Shown piece after piece: positions 8,841 to 17,900 of a DNA stretch of 64,000 bases (the first letter of the stretch is position 1; the number at the start of each line of letters is the position of its first letter). A program made the translations under genes and the position numbers. Source of the stretch: Bacteroidales bacterium UBA4333 (GTDB lineage Bacteria; Bacteroidota; Bacteroidia; Bacteroidales; Paludibacteraceae); NCBI GenBank assembly GCA_002394335.1, contig DGTP01000003.1, positions 221,068 to 285,067 of the forward strand, written 5' to 3'. The notes under the pieces are model-generated. The model saw only the letters and a list, made by a program, of their open reading frames with translations, ran no database searches and had not been told where the DNA came from.

Positions 8841-8944
8841 CGGTAATCCAATATGTCAAAGATCGTTATTGCCTCCTTTTTATCGCCCGGAGGCAGGATG
8901 GTATTGTTTGTCCAAAATTATCAAAAATATTCCAAAAATTATTT
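8841..8944. repeat. Toxin-antitoxin array repeat, copy 2
   Basis: Second copy of the 105-bp repeat, with GCCTCC (8871-8876) and GGAGGC (8889-8894) forming the same stem. One visible change is GCAGGATGG for GCAGGGTGG. Confidence 0.9.
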
Positions 8945-8992
8945 CTTTCTGTTCACAAATTGCACAAATTAAGCAGAATTATGTATATAAGA

Positions 8993-9021
8993 AAGCGGTG
9001 AACCGCTTTGGATTACCGCTT
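8993..9021 (-). terminator. Terminator hairpin of toxin-antitoxin module 3
   Basis: Third copy of the AAGCGG-TTCA-CCGCTT hairpin, followed on the minus strand by TCTTATATAC. The T-run is weaker than in copy 2. About 45 bp beyond it match the sequence beside copy 1. Confidence 0.65.
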
Positions 9022-9050
9022 AAAATTCGTGTTAAAATAAATGCTCTGAC

Positions 9051-9326
9051 TTACTTGTCTTCGTAGTGACCATAGGCTGCAATTACAAGAACCACTACCT
9101 CTGTCTCCAATATACGATAGACAAGTCGATGTTTCTGGGAGATACGACGACTCCAACGTCCCTCCGGTTTGCCCTTTAGAGGCTCCGGGTGTCCGGTGCC
9201 GGTCTTCGGGTGCTCTCTAAGTTCCTTGATTAGACTTTGGGCTTTCAAGAACGCTTTGGGCTCTTCTTTCGCGAGACGGAGTAAATCATACTCCGCTCTT
9301 TCTTGGATATCAACATTATAAATCAT
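9051..9326 (-). CDS. YoeB/Txe-family toxin
   Basis: A 91-aa mRNA interferase with a full family signature: GTGHPEPLKGKPEGRWSRRI, QKHRLVYRI and the C-terminal GHYEDK. It is closer to canonical YoeB than the toxin at 8226. The gene overlaps its antitoxin by 11 nt. It is distinct enough in sequence from 8226-8501 that the two are not recent gene duplicates, although their flanks are nearly identical. Confidence 0.92.
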   Translation of the reverse strand: MIYNVDIQERAEYDLLRLAKEEPKAFLKAQSLIKELREHPKTGTGHPEPLKGKPEGRWSRRISQKHRLVYRILETEVVVLVIAAYGHYEDK

Positions 9327-9564
9327 GCCCCATGCGTCTTAGAAATGTTGTCAAATCCTCATCGGGCAACATCCTATGCTTCGGCCCTTTTTCTGCGCGA
9401 TCAAGCATAGCGAAATACTCTTCCTTGCTCATGCACGTTGGATCGTCGGTGACTTGTTTCGCTAATTTACGTACATATTTAGCTACTTTTTTGAGCATGG
9501 ACTCGTCTTCAGCAATGATACCTAAATTACGATAGATGTCTGCATTCAGTTGTAAAGCTGTCAT
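9316..9564 (-). CDS. Antitoxin of YoeB-type module 3
   Basis: An 82-aa protein (MTALQLNADIYRNLGIIAED, then LKKVAKYVRKLAKQ, MSKEEYFAMLDRAE, MLPDEDLTTFLRR). Proteins of this shape precede YoeB in many Bacteroidales modules. A strong ribosome-binding AGGAGG sits just upstream (plus-strand cctcct at 9571-9576). It is the first gene of the unit. Confidence 0.85.
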   Translation of the reverse strand: MTALQLNADIYRNLGIIAEDESMLKKVAKYVRKLAKQVTDDPTCMSKEEYFAMLDRAEKGPKHRMLPDEDLTTFLRRMGHDL

Positions 9565-9593
9565 AATAACCTCCTATTTTGACGATTACGACG

Positions 9594-9624
9594 CAAAGGT
9601 ACGATTTTTTTCTGACATACACAA
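9594..9624 (-). promoter_or_regulatory. Promoter of toxin-antitoxin module 3
   Basis: TTGTGTATGTC, 20-nt spacer, TACCTTTG; the downstream part matches the module 1 promoter. Confidence 0.84.
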
Positions 9625-9661
9625 ATAAATAGTTCACAAATTTAGCAAAATTAGCAAAATT

Positions 9662-9766
9662 GCGGTAATCCAATATGTCAAAGATCGTTATTGCCTCCTT
9701 TTTATCGCCCGGAGGCAGGGTGGTATTGTTTGTCCAAAATTATCAAAAATATTCCAAAAATTATTT
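9662..9766. repeat. Toxin-antitoxin array repeat, copy 3
   Basis: Third copy of the 105-bp repeat with the stem at 9692-9717. The 60 bp to its left (9600-9661) also match copy 1's left side. To its right the AT-rich tail is followed by a second partial copy of the tail (about 9810-9875). Confidence 0.9.
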
Positions 9767-9934
9767 CTTTTTGTTCACAGATTACACAAATTAAACTGAT
9801 TTTTTAAGTGGTCAAAAATTATCAACAATTATCCAAAAATTATTTCTTTCTGTCCACAGATTGCACAAATTAAGCAGAATTTTTTCAGGGCACCACTACG
9901 TGGAGGGGGAGAGAGCTACGCTGTAGGAGAGACA

Positions 9935-9964
9935 ACAATCCCGCGATTGGAGTCGCGGGATTGT
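9935..9964. terminator. Strong bidirectional terminator hairpin
   Basis: A perfect 12-bp stem ACAATCCCGCGA/TCGCGGGATTGT with a 6-nt loop, followed by TTTTG on the plus strand. It lies 30 nt after the 44-aa peptide gene and probably ends the minus-strand surface-protein transcript. A second small inverted repeat, ATGCGC/GCGCAT, sits at 9974-9989. Confidence 0.75.
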
Positions 9965-9994
9965 TTTGATTACTATGCGCCGAGGCGCATGGGA

Positions 9995-10129
9995 TTAGTC
10001 GATTTGAGTTGCGTCGTTGAGCTGACCAAAGCCACCTGAAGTGGAGTTCATTGTGATCACCGGATCTTGCATCAAATACGAAGTTCCAAACATTACGTTC
10101 TCCGTCTTAGGAGCAATATAAGTCTTCAT
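9995..10129 (-). CDS. 44-aa peptide of the MK-x-Y-x-x-P type
   Basis: An open frame starting ATG at 10129 and encoding MKTYIAPKTENVMFGTSYLM, then a Gly/Ser/Asn-rich tail ending in TQID. The N-terminus (Met-Lys, Tyr, Pro, Thr) resembles the 56-aa product at 11238-11408 and short Bacteroidales proteins I recall beginning MKKxYxxP. There is no signal peptide. It lies 62 nt after the secreted-protein gene and before a strong hairpin terminator. The function is unknown. The coding call rests on the shared N-terminus and position. Confidence 0.6.
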   Translation of the reverse strand: MKTYIAPKTENVMFGTSYLMQDPVITMNSTSGGFGQLNDATQID

Positions 10130-10191
10130 AATATTTACCATTTAGTCATTTACAATTTACGATTTATTTTGTCATTTGACCATTGTGCCAA

Positions 10192-11211
10192 TTATTTGAC
10201 CAATTGTCCCTGGAGGTTATAAACCTCGTTGCCGCGACGGATGAAGATCTCGCCGTTCTCGATGAACTTGACAGGCTGAACAGCTTCTGTCTCTACGTTC
10301 TCAACAGCGGTAGTGGTGTTGAAGCGCATCGAGATACGAGCAGGAGCGTTGTTTGCACCGCCGGGCAGTTTCATAAATGCTTTGTTAGCCGGAACAGGAT
10401 CAGTACCTACATACTTGAACATCTGATTGCCGCTCAGAACAAAGACATTATTTTTGTCTGCCCCTGCCCATGCAGTAGCCGGATAGAGGTCGTTTTCTGC
10501 TGTAAGAGCATCAGCGCCTGTGGCATAAGGCAGGGTAACAGCAGCATCCGGAGTACCATAGAGGATAACACCTACACCGGCAGGAATAGCGGTAGCGGTG
10601 ATCTTGTTGAGCACGATCTCTTGGGTAGCAGCCTGATATGTAGCTGTGTAAGCCTCCACACCATCAGGAATTGTTGCATCATCTCCGTCAGCAGAGAAAG
10701 AAGCCAAACCTGCACCGTTCAGCGTTACGTTGTATCCGGTAACCGGAGCAACATAGTTGATAACAAAACGGTCGTTGATGGCAGTGTTTGCCAAACTACC
10801 ATCAATAGTAAAGACGTAGTTCGGAGTAGATGCGTTTACAGTAATTGTTTCGTTTTTCTTCTTATCATAAATGGTATATGATTCTCCCGAAAAATACTGG
10901 AACGACAAGGTGTATTCAGTATCTCCTACTGCGCCAAAACCCATAGGCAGGTTGTTTCCCAGCGCGTTGGTAGCCCAGAATGAATATCTCTCACTACCGG
11001 AGTAGATGTAGAGACCACCAGGTTGGTTGGCTCCAATAACTGCATCATAGCCGTTATCGTACGCATCAGAGAATGGATTGTCCACTACGATTTGGAGCAC
11101 TTTATCTCCCTGGCTAGCAGATGACAACGTAATTTGCGAAACAGTTGTCGCTGCCGCAAAAGCACTGATTGAAGCAATCAAGATGCTAAAAAGAATTGTT
11201 AGTTTTTTCAT
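10192..11211 (-). CDS. Secreted protein with C-terminal sorting-type tail
   Basis: A 339-aa protein with a signal peptide (MKKLTILFSILIASISAFAA). The middle is rich in beta-type Thr/Ala/Val sequence; the C-terminus, EIFIRRGNEVYNLQGQLVK, resembles the short IY-IRRG-x-x-Y-N-x-x-G tail found at the end of secreted Bacteroidales proteins and interpreted as a type IX or related sorting domain. No enzymatic motif was seen. It is preceded by a 56-aa peptide gene and followed by a 44-aa peptide gene. Confidence 0.85.
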   Translation of the reverse strand: MKKLTILFSILIASISAFAAATTVSQITLSSASQGDKVLQIVVDNPFSDAYDNGYDAVIGANQPGGLYIYSGSERYSFWATNALGNNLPMGFGAVGDTEYTLSFQYFSGESYTIYDKKKNETITVNASTPNYVFTIDGSLANTAINDRFVINYVAPVTGYNVTLNGAGLASFSADGDDATIPDGVEAYTATYQAATQEIVLNKITATAIPAGVGVILYGTPDAAVTLPYATGADALTAENDLYPATAWAGADKNNVFVLSGNQMFKYVGTDPVPANKAFMKLPGGANNAPARISMRFNTTTAVENVETEAVQPVKFIENGEIFIRRGNEVYNLQGQLVK

Positions 11212-11237
11212 ATCAATTAACTTTTAAAGGTTGCTAC

Positions 11238-11408
11238 TTAGAATGGTTTACGTTTTGGAGCTCCGGGGGCACCACCTATATTGGGATCTCCGGCACCAGG
11301 TGCATCATTGAGAGGATCAGTATCAGATCCCATTAGGACTCCAAACGGTTTCAGAAACTGCTCGAAAGCAGTTTCCGGAACCATATATATTTTTTTCATC
11401 ATCTTCAT
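11238..11408 (-). CDS. 56-aa peptide of the MK-x-Y-x-x-P type
   Basis: Encodes MKMMKKIYMVPETAFEQFLK followed by a Gly/Pro/Asp-rich tail ending in GAPKRKPF. The start at 11408 is 1 nt after the stop of the 1076-aa gene, so it is probably translated by coupling; a longer in-frame start at 11432 would lie within that gene. No signal peptide is seen. The tail has repeated GAP and DP steps. The function is unknown. Confidence 0.68.
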   Translation of the reverse strand: MKMMKKIYMVPETAFEQFLKPFGVLMGSDTDPLNDAPGAGDPNIGGAPGAPKRKPF

Positions 11409-11409
11409 A

Positions 11410-14400
11410 TTATTTAACGATTTTCTTACCATCCACTACGTAGATACCATTCGGCAGGCTGTGGTAGTCGTTACCTACGAACTGACCGGTAATGGTATAG
11501 ATACCCTTAGCAGCAGCGGTAGCCTCGACATTCTCGATAGCGGTCGGAACTTTAGCCATCGGAACTACCTCGAAACGACCCTCGATGTTTGCATCAGCAG
11601 CTACACTGAACATGTAAGTTGCGCCTTCCTCAATAGCGGTCTCTGTACCGGTGAGGTTGTCGCGGATTGCGTATTCCATGTTGGTTACATTGCTAAATGT
11701 CATGGTGAACGAGGTCTGAGCTTTAGAGGTCATGCTGATAGCAGTACCCTCCAAGTTATCCGTTGCGATGATACCCAGTTGCTCACCGGCAAAGATATTG
11801 AATGACTCGTTATTCATGTACTTAGCAGCATCATAACCGTTGTCGAAATCAGCAGTAAACTTGTCGCTCTCGATGAGATACAATTTGTCTTTTGCACCAT
11901 CAGCAGCCTCGATTTCAACGATAGCAGCACTGAACACTTCGCGGTTACGTACCGGAGCTGCGACCGGAGTGGTTGTCGGATCCGGGTTGTAGATGTGCTT
12001 CTTGTAGTTAATCACAGCGTCTGTTGTTCCTTCTGCATTCTTCTGGAAGATGAAAGCCTGCATCGGATCGATCTTGGTTTGAGCTGCAGTGGGGAAATAG
12101 CCTAATTGACCTAAGTTGATATTATCCCACCAGTTGTCCTCAGAACGATATACGTAAACCGTACCTTTAACCTTTGCCTCATTAGTTACGAAACTCGTCA
12201 GCATCTGCTCAATGTCAATCGGAGCCATATAGCTATTAGCATAGTAGTTCCATTCGGTATATTCATTCAAAGGCAATGTGAAATCCGAGTTACCCATCAA
12301 CGGGCACTTGAAGGTGTAAATGGTATGATTGGGCTCAGTTGCAACAGAAGATGCTTCATAGCATTGGAACGGAACGAATGCATCCTCATCCGGCATTGAG
12401 ATCCAATTATCAATGCTATAATCGTACGCAGCAATCCAGCCATTATCGTTATATTCAATTTGATTTGTGCTCTTGCGAGTAACTGCACCCTTTTCTACGT
12501 TACTTGTATAAGCGGGCACACCGAAACGCTGCCATACTTTTTTATTATAGTCACCGCCCTTAACATAACCCTTAGAAGTTAGTTTGACTGTTGCATTCGG
12601 GTGACGGTTAGAAGAAACAAGCGGGTGGAAGAGGAATATAGCCTGAGCGGACTCAGAGGACTCCAGAGTGATATTGTCATATTGATTAGCAATAATACCA
12701 TCAGTACCGGTTACGAGCAGTTTACCGCCAGCCTTTACGATAATATGAGCCTTAGGACCAAGAATAACACGACCTACCTCCAGAGTAGCACCACTTTGGA
12801 TAGTCAATGTCTGCTCACGCGGATTAGTTTTCTCGTTGTCGGTAAAGTCATTGATTTCCAACTCTGCCAATTTCAAATGGCGACCAGTCGCAATCACATC
12901 CTCCGCATTGGTAATCCATTTTACAGAAGCGTTACTATTATCTGCATTAGTAGATACCAAGTTACCAGGAGTAGGAGCATCACCTATGCTGATTACATAG
13001 GTAGAGGTACCATCGCCATCAGGAACAGTAGTAATGTGGATATTTTGTTCTGAGAAATATTCTTCAAGCGACTTGCCACCGATAGAAACACCGTCAGTTG
13101 TTTCTGTAATGTTAGCTCCAGTACCTGTAACAGACAAACCGTTAATAGTTACAGTGTTTTCTTGATCTGCAGTCTTCTCTGTAATGGTAATTGTACCTTC
13201 GATAGGATCCCCCGTATTAGGGTCTTCACCGATTTTACCACCTGCGAACGTACCACCATCAATGGTAATAGCTTCAACTTTGGATTCACCTTCGCCACCT
13301 TGTGTGGTAATGATTTCCTCCAAAGCATAACCATTATTTGCAGCAATATATGAGTCGCCCTTTACCGTTACCTGGCTCTCGCCTACGTACGAATCCTCCG
13401 TAGAAATCACGATACCGCAACCGGTTGCAGCTGAACCGGATCCAGAGTTATTTGCCGAATTATATTTAGAACCAGTGCCTTCTACGGTTGCGTTCTCAAA
13501 ATCTACGATACCGGACTTAACCAATGCACCTGTACAACCGGTTACAGTTCCTTCAACTTTCCAACGACCATAACCACCTGCATAAATACCAAAAGGTTGG
13601 TCACTAGATGTACCAGTTCCTTTAATATCCTCTTTTGCCTTAACAGTACCGGTCGGGTAGATATGAACATAAGAAGAATATTTTTCATCGTCATCAGTCC
13701 CAAAAGTATGGTTCTTGATGTTGTCAGGAGCAAAAGATCCAGCATCATAAGTATTATTCTTCATATCTTTTACTTGAGCATAGAAAGGTTTTGTGAGATC
13801 AAGAGAAACATTATTCGGATTGACTTTCGAAGCTAATGTTCCTGTACCGAGGGAAGACGGAAGTGCATTATTTAATTTAGCAATTTTATCGTCATAATAT
13901 TTCTTCGAGCCAAGGTAACCACCTGTCTGAATACCATATTTCTGGCCTTCTACTGTACCATAGACATCAATACGTACACCATATGCTACACCCTTGTTCG
14001 GTGTGGCGATACCCTGCGCTATATAATCTACATTTTTATCAGTCTTAGTTACATAAGGAACAGCATAGATATTGGTCGCATAAGTCAAAGCAGGCTTTTC
14101 AGGTACTGAAGTTCCATAAGCTACAGCAGCTGGATTGCCACTATAAACCTCCTCAATACGGATGGCAGCGGAATAGCCTGATTCAAATTGACTGACGGTA
14201 ACGCCTTCGCCAATATAGAGGTGTGTGAAATAATTAGCACCATCTACACTCGGATCAACATCCTTATTCGTAGAACCGGTTACGTAAAATAAATTGGCGC
14301 TCTTTTTTCCTACAATTTTTCCTTCTGTTCCCGCAGGAGTCGTAATTTTGAGCGTACCATGGGTCAGCAAGAACTGACCGTCAAATTCCATAGTGTTACC

Positions 14401-14640
14401 GTTAAGGTCAATCTCTACAGATTTAGCTGCATCGCTCATGTTCTCGGTACCTAACCAATAGACTTTTCCTGTGGTAACATTTACGTCAGCATTCAGTGTA
14501 ATTTTACCGCCATTCTTTACCACATCTTTCCATGCGTCATCAAATGCAGCACCTTGAGTTATGGAATGGTTCCCAGCCCAAGCGTTTGTGCCGATCAGCA
14601 GCGCCGCCGCTATCAGCACGAGAGAATAAATTTTTCTCAT
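11410..14640 (-). CDS. Large secreted beta-rich surface protein with sorting tail
   Basis: 1076 aa with a signal peptide (MRKIYSLVLIAAALLIGTNA). Residues about 30-560 are rich in G, N, T and short turns (for example GTVEGQKYGIQTGGYLG and VEGTVTGCTGALVKSGIV), as in right-handed beta-helix adhesins. Residues 560-950 contain a second domain. The C-terminus, GIYTITGQFVG...LPNGIYVVDGKKIVK, is a classic Bacteroidales secretion tail. It is likely cell-surface or secreted. Its leader carries three tandem hairpins (14655-14815). No catalytic motif was seen. Confidence 0.85.
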   Translation of the reverse strand: MRKIYSLVLIAAALLIGTNAWAGNHSITQGAAFDDAWKDVVKNGGKITLNADVNVTTGKVYWLGTENMSDAAKSVEIDLNGNTMEFDGQFLLTHGTLKITTPAGTEGKIVGKKSANLFYVTGSTNKDVDPSVDGANYFTHLYIGEGVTVSQFESGYSAAIRIEEVYSGNPAAVAYGTSVPEKPALTYATNIYAVPYVTKTDKNVDYIAQGIATPNKGVAYGVRIDVYGTVEGQKYGIQTGGYLGSKKYYDDKIAKLNNALPSSLGTGTLASKVNPNNVSLDLTKPFYAQVKDMKNNTYDAGSFAPDNIKNHTFGTDDDEKYSSYVHIYPTGTVKAKEDIKGTGTSSDQPFGIYAGGYGRWKVEGTVTGCTGALVKSGIVDFENATVEGTGSKYNSANNSGSGSAATGCGIVISTEDSYVGESQVTVKGDSYIAANNGYALEEIITTQGGEGESKVEAITIDGGTFAGGKIGEDPNTGDPIEGTITITEKTADQENTVTINGLSVTGTGANITETTDGVSIGGKSLEEYFSEQNIHITTVPDGDGTSTYVISIGDAPTPGNLVSTNADNSNASVKWITNAEDVIATGRHLKLAELEINDFTDNEKTNPREQTLTIQSGATLEVGRVILGPKAHIIVKAGGKLLVTGTDGIIANQYDNITLESSESAQAIFLFHPLVSSNRHPNATVKLTSKGYVKGGDYNKKVWQRFGVPAYTSNVEKGAVTRKSTNQIEYNDNGWIAAYDYSIDNWISMPDEDAFVPFQCYEASSVATEPNHTIYTFKCPLMGNSDFTLPLNEYTEWNYYANSYMAPIDIEQMLTSFVTNEAKVKGTVYVYRSEDNWWDNINLGQLGYFPTAAQTKIDPMQAFIFQKNAEGTTDAVINYKKHIYNPDPTTTPVAAPVRNREVFSAAIVEIEAADGAKDKLYLIESDKFTADFDNGYDAAKYMNNESFNIFAGEQLGIIATDNLEGTAISMTSKAQTSFTMTFSNVTNMEYAIRDNLTGTETAIEEGATYMFSVAADANIEGRFEVVPMAKVPTAIENVEATAAAKGIYTITGQFVGNDYHSLPNGIYVVDGKKIVK

Positions 14641-14654
14641 TTTGTTTAAAGTTT

Positions 14655-14815
14655 TTAGTTAAACTTTGATGCCGAAGCATCGTTAATTAATAAAATTGGT
14701 TGTTTGGTTAATACTGTGAGGGTTGTTGCCCTCGGTTAATTAATAATTGGGTTAATAATTGATTGTTTTCTAAATTTGTTTCAGTTATACTATGAGGGTC
14801 GCCCCCCGGTTAATT
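14655..14815 (-). promoter_or_regulatory. Three tandem hairpins in the leader of the 1076-aa gene
   Basis: On the minus strand three stem-loops follow each other, each introduced by TTAAC and most followed by AGTnTAAC: GGG/CCC at 14796-14806, GAGGG/CCCTC at 14718-14733, and GATGC-TTCG-GCATC (a UUCG-type tetraloop) at 14668-14681. No phylum-type promoter was found between 14641 and 14983. Confidence 0.5.
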
Positions 14816-14871
14816 ATCATACTTAGCCGTTTCTTTGTCCACTGATTTAACAGATGGAACAGATTTTTTTA

Positions 14872-14980
14872 GTGGTCAATAATTACCAAAAATATTCCAA
14901 AAATTATTTCTTTCGCAGTCAACAATTATCAACAATTAAAGACAATTCTCGTTCACAGATTACACAAATTACACAGATAT
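14872..14980. repeat. Dispersed AT-rich intergenic repeat
   Basis: It contains AGTGGTCAATAATTACC, CAAAAATTATTTCTTTC and TTCACAGATTACACAAATTAC, the same ordered words seen at 8066-8140, 8910-8970 and 9735-9880. It carries no gene. The 14641-14983 interval otherwise holds only the leader hairpins. Confidence 0.7.
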
Positions 14981-14983
14981 TTT

Positions 14984-17900
14984 TTATCTATTTACTTCCA
15001 TTCCTTGGAGGGTGTAAGTCTTGTCTCCGCGGAGGATGTAGATCTGTCCGTCAATGAGCACCTTCGTACATCGTACATCGTCCCTTTGTACATCTCCCAA
15101 GCCTTCCGTCTTGCTGCGACTGGTGTAGGTGGCGCGGTAGGTGACGTCCTTGGTGACTTTCGCCAGTTTGGGACTCCAGTCCTTGAAGGTATAGCGGTAC
15201 TGCTCGTCTTCCTCTTTTTGGGGCGTCTCGCCGGCATAGACCGGCATAGCACCATAATCCACTGCCTGACGGTCCAGCTCCGTGCCGTCCTCGTCCAAGA
15301 AGAGAACCGTATATTGGTTCAGAATGCCCTCAAAGACCGCCGTGTAGGTCGCAGGCCCGGTCACCTCCGTCAGTTCGGGACTCCAGCCGGAGAAGGTATA
15401 TGTATATTGCTTGTCCTTCGGTTTGGCAGGCGTCTCACCGGCATAGACCGGAATCTCGCCGTACGGCGTGTTCGTTGTCAGGAGTATTCTGCCGTTGTAG
15501 TTCTTGAAGGTGACGGTATATTGCTGCGGTATAGCCCTGTAGGTGGCGGTGTAGGAGGCATCGCCCGTTGCCGGAACGATCTCCGGGCTCCAGCCGGCGA
15601 AGGAGTAATAGTAGTGCTCCTCGGAGTACTTGGAGGGGATGAGGCTTGTTGAGGGTGTCTCGCCGTATTTCACCGTCACCTGATCCAAGACTGTCACGCC
15701 GTCCTCATAGTAGAAGGTGATGGTGAAAGTCTTGTTCTCAACTCTCTCCGTTGCTGTGAAGGTGGCGGTATAGGTGGCATCGCCGGTTACGGTTGCTACA
15801 GCCGGTGTCCAACCGGCAAAAGTGTAGGTGTATTCGGCGGTAGCTGCTTTCGTAGGATCAGCGGGGGCGGTAGGCATCTCACCATAATTTGTGACAATTT
15901 GGCTAATTTGTGAACCGTCCTCGTTAAGCCATGTTATCATGTAGGTGTTTTTGGTTGCTGTGAAGGTTGCCTTATACTCTGCGTCGCCTGTTACGGTTGC
16001 TACAGCCGGAGTCCAACCGGAGAAGGTATAACTCCACTCAGCCGTATTAGCTTTTGTCGGATCTGACGGTGCGGTAGGCATTGCACCATACTCTACTTCA
16101 CTGCTTTGGAGAACCGTACCGTCCTCATCTACGAAAGTTACAAGATACTTGTTCTTGGTTTGGGTAAAGGTAGCGGTATATTCCGCATCGCCTGTCACTA
16201 TACCGATACCGGGTGTCCAGCCGGTGAAGGTATAGGTATATTCTGCTGTATTCTCCTTATATATATCCGCGTGCGTAGGCGTAGCTCCATACTCCAGCGT
16301 TTCACTCGCTATGAGACTGCCGTCCTCATTTTTCCAAGTAATGGTGTAGCTGTTTTTGGTAGCTGCGTACGTAGCCGTATAAATCGCTGCCTCAGTAACC
16401 GATACTACTTCTTTATCCCATCCGCTGAAAGTGTATGAATATTCTGCGGTGTTTCCCTTAGTCGGATCTTCCGGAGCTACAGGAGTTACACCATATTCTA
16501 ATTCTTCACTCTTAAGAGTTGTACCATTTTCATCTTTGAAGGTAACAAGGTACTTGTTCTTCGTTGCCGTGAACGTAGCCGTATAGGTCGCGTCACCTGT
16601 TACCTCTGCAATAGTAGGAGTCCAACCGCTAAACGTGTAGGTGTACTCTGCTGTACTCTGTTTAGTCGGAGCAGATGGTGCTACAGGCATTGTGCCGTAT
16701 GCCACGGTGGTTTGGGCTAACGGCGAATTATCCGAATTGAGCCAATTTATCGTGTAGCTGTTCACGATACTGTCAAAGGTCGCGGTGTAGGTAGCAGCCT
16801 CCGTTACCGGTACTACCTCCGGCGTCCAGCCCGCGAAGGTATAGGTGTATTGCGCAGTAGTGGGGCGGGATGGCATCTCACCGGTATAGACAGGTGCCTC
16901 GCCATATGCCACGGTGGTTTGGGCTAACGGCGAATTATCCGAATTAAGCCACGTTACGGTGTAAATATTCTTGGTTGCATTGTAAGTGGCGGTATATGTT
17001 GTAGCCTCTGTTACAGCTACGATCTCTTTGTCCCAACCTGCGAACGTATAAGTGTTTGCACCATCGGCAGGCTTAGTTGGGGCAGTAGGAATGGTAGGCA
17101 TGGTGCCGTACTCGTAGGTGTCGCTGCTCAGAACCGTACCATCCTCATTCTGGAAGGTAATGAGATAGGAGTTCTTGGTTTGAGTAAAGGTAGCGGTGTA
17201 TTCTGCGTCGCTTGTTACGATACCTATGCCCGGTGTCCATCCGGCGAAAGTATAGGTGTACTCGGCGGTACTCTCCTTCGTTATATCCGCGTGCATAGGC
17301 ATAGCACCGTACGCAAGGGTTTCTTGACTGATGATACTACCGTCTTCATTCTTCCAAGTGATGGTATAAGTCTTCTTGACAGCAGTAAAGGTAGCCGTAT
17401 AGGTGATATTAGCAGTCACGGGAGCCAATGCAGGTGTCCAGCCGGAGAAGGTATAGGTATTCTCCGTATCGGCAGGTTTGGTGGGTGTAGAGCCTGGATA
17501 TACAGGAGTCTCGCCCTCTTGGGCTGTCATATTCGCCAGTACCTGACCATCATAATTGACGAAACGCACCGTGTAGAAATGCGGGTCACATTCGTAAGAA
17601 TATAATTTGTCCGTATAGGATTGTACAGCTCCGCTAATATTCCATAACCCTTTTATTTCGTGACGAAGTTTTGCCTGTATATCGTTATCATAAAGCAACT
17701 GTTCCAAAGAATATATTTGCCACTCTTCATTCATCCAAACATATACATAATCTTTAACTAAAGTATTTCCACGATATTCTTTCTCATATTTCTCAGAATT
17801 CATCCATTCTCCGTTACTACCACGAGATTGAACGATATGTAATATCTCTTTTCCTTGAGCATCATATTGATAGATATTATTAAAAAGATATACCCACTTA

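Noticed and set aside
7187..9880. Integron cassette array
   Set aside because: The repeats lack the GTTRRRY and RYYYAAC core sites of attC and no integrase gene is visible; only the cassette-like layout remains.
7160..9880. CRISPR array
   Set aside because: The repeats are about 105 bp, far apart and separated by genes, not by short unique spacers; no cas gene is present.
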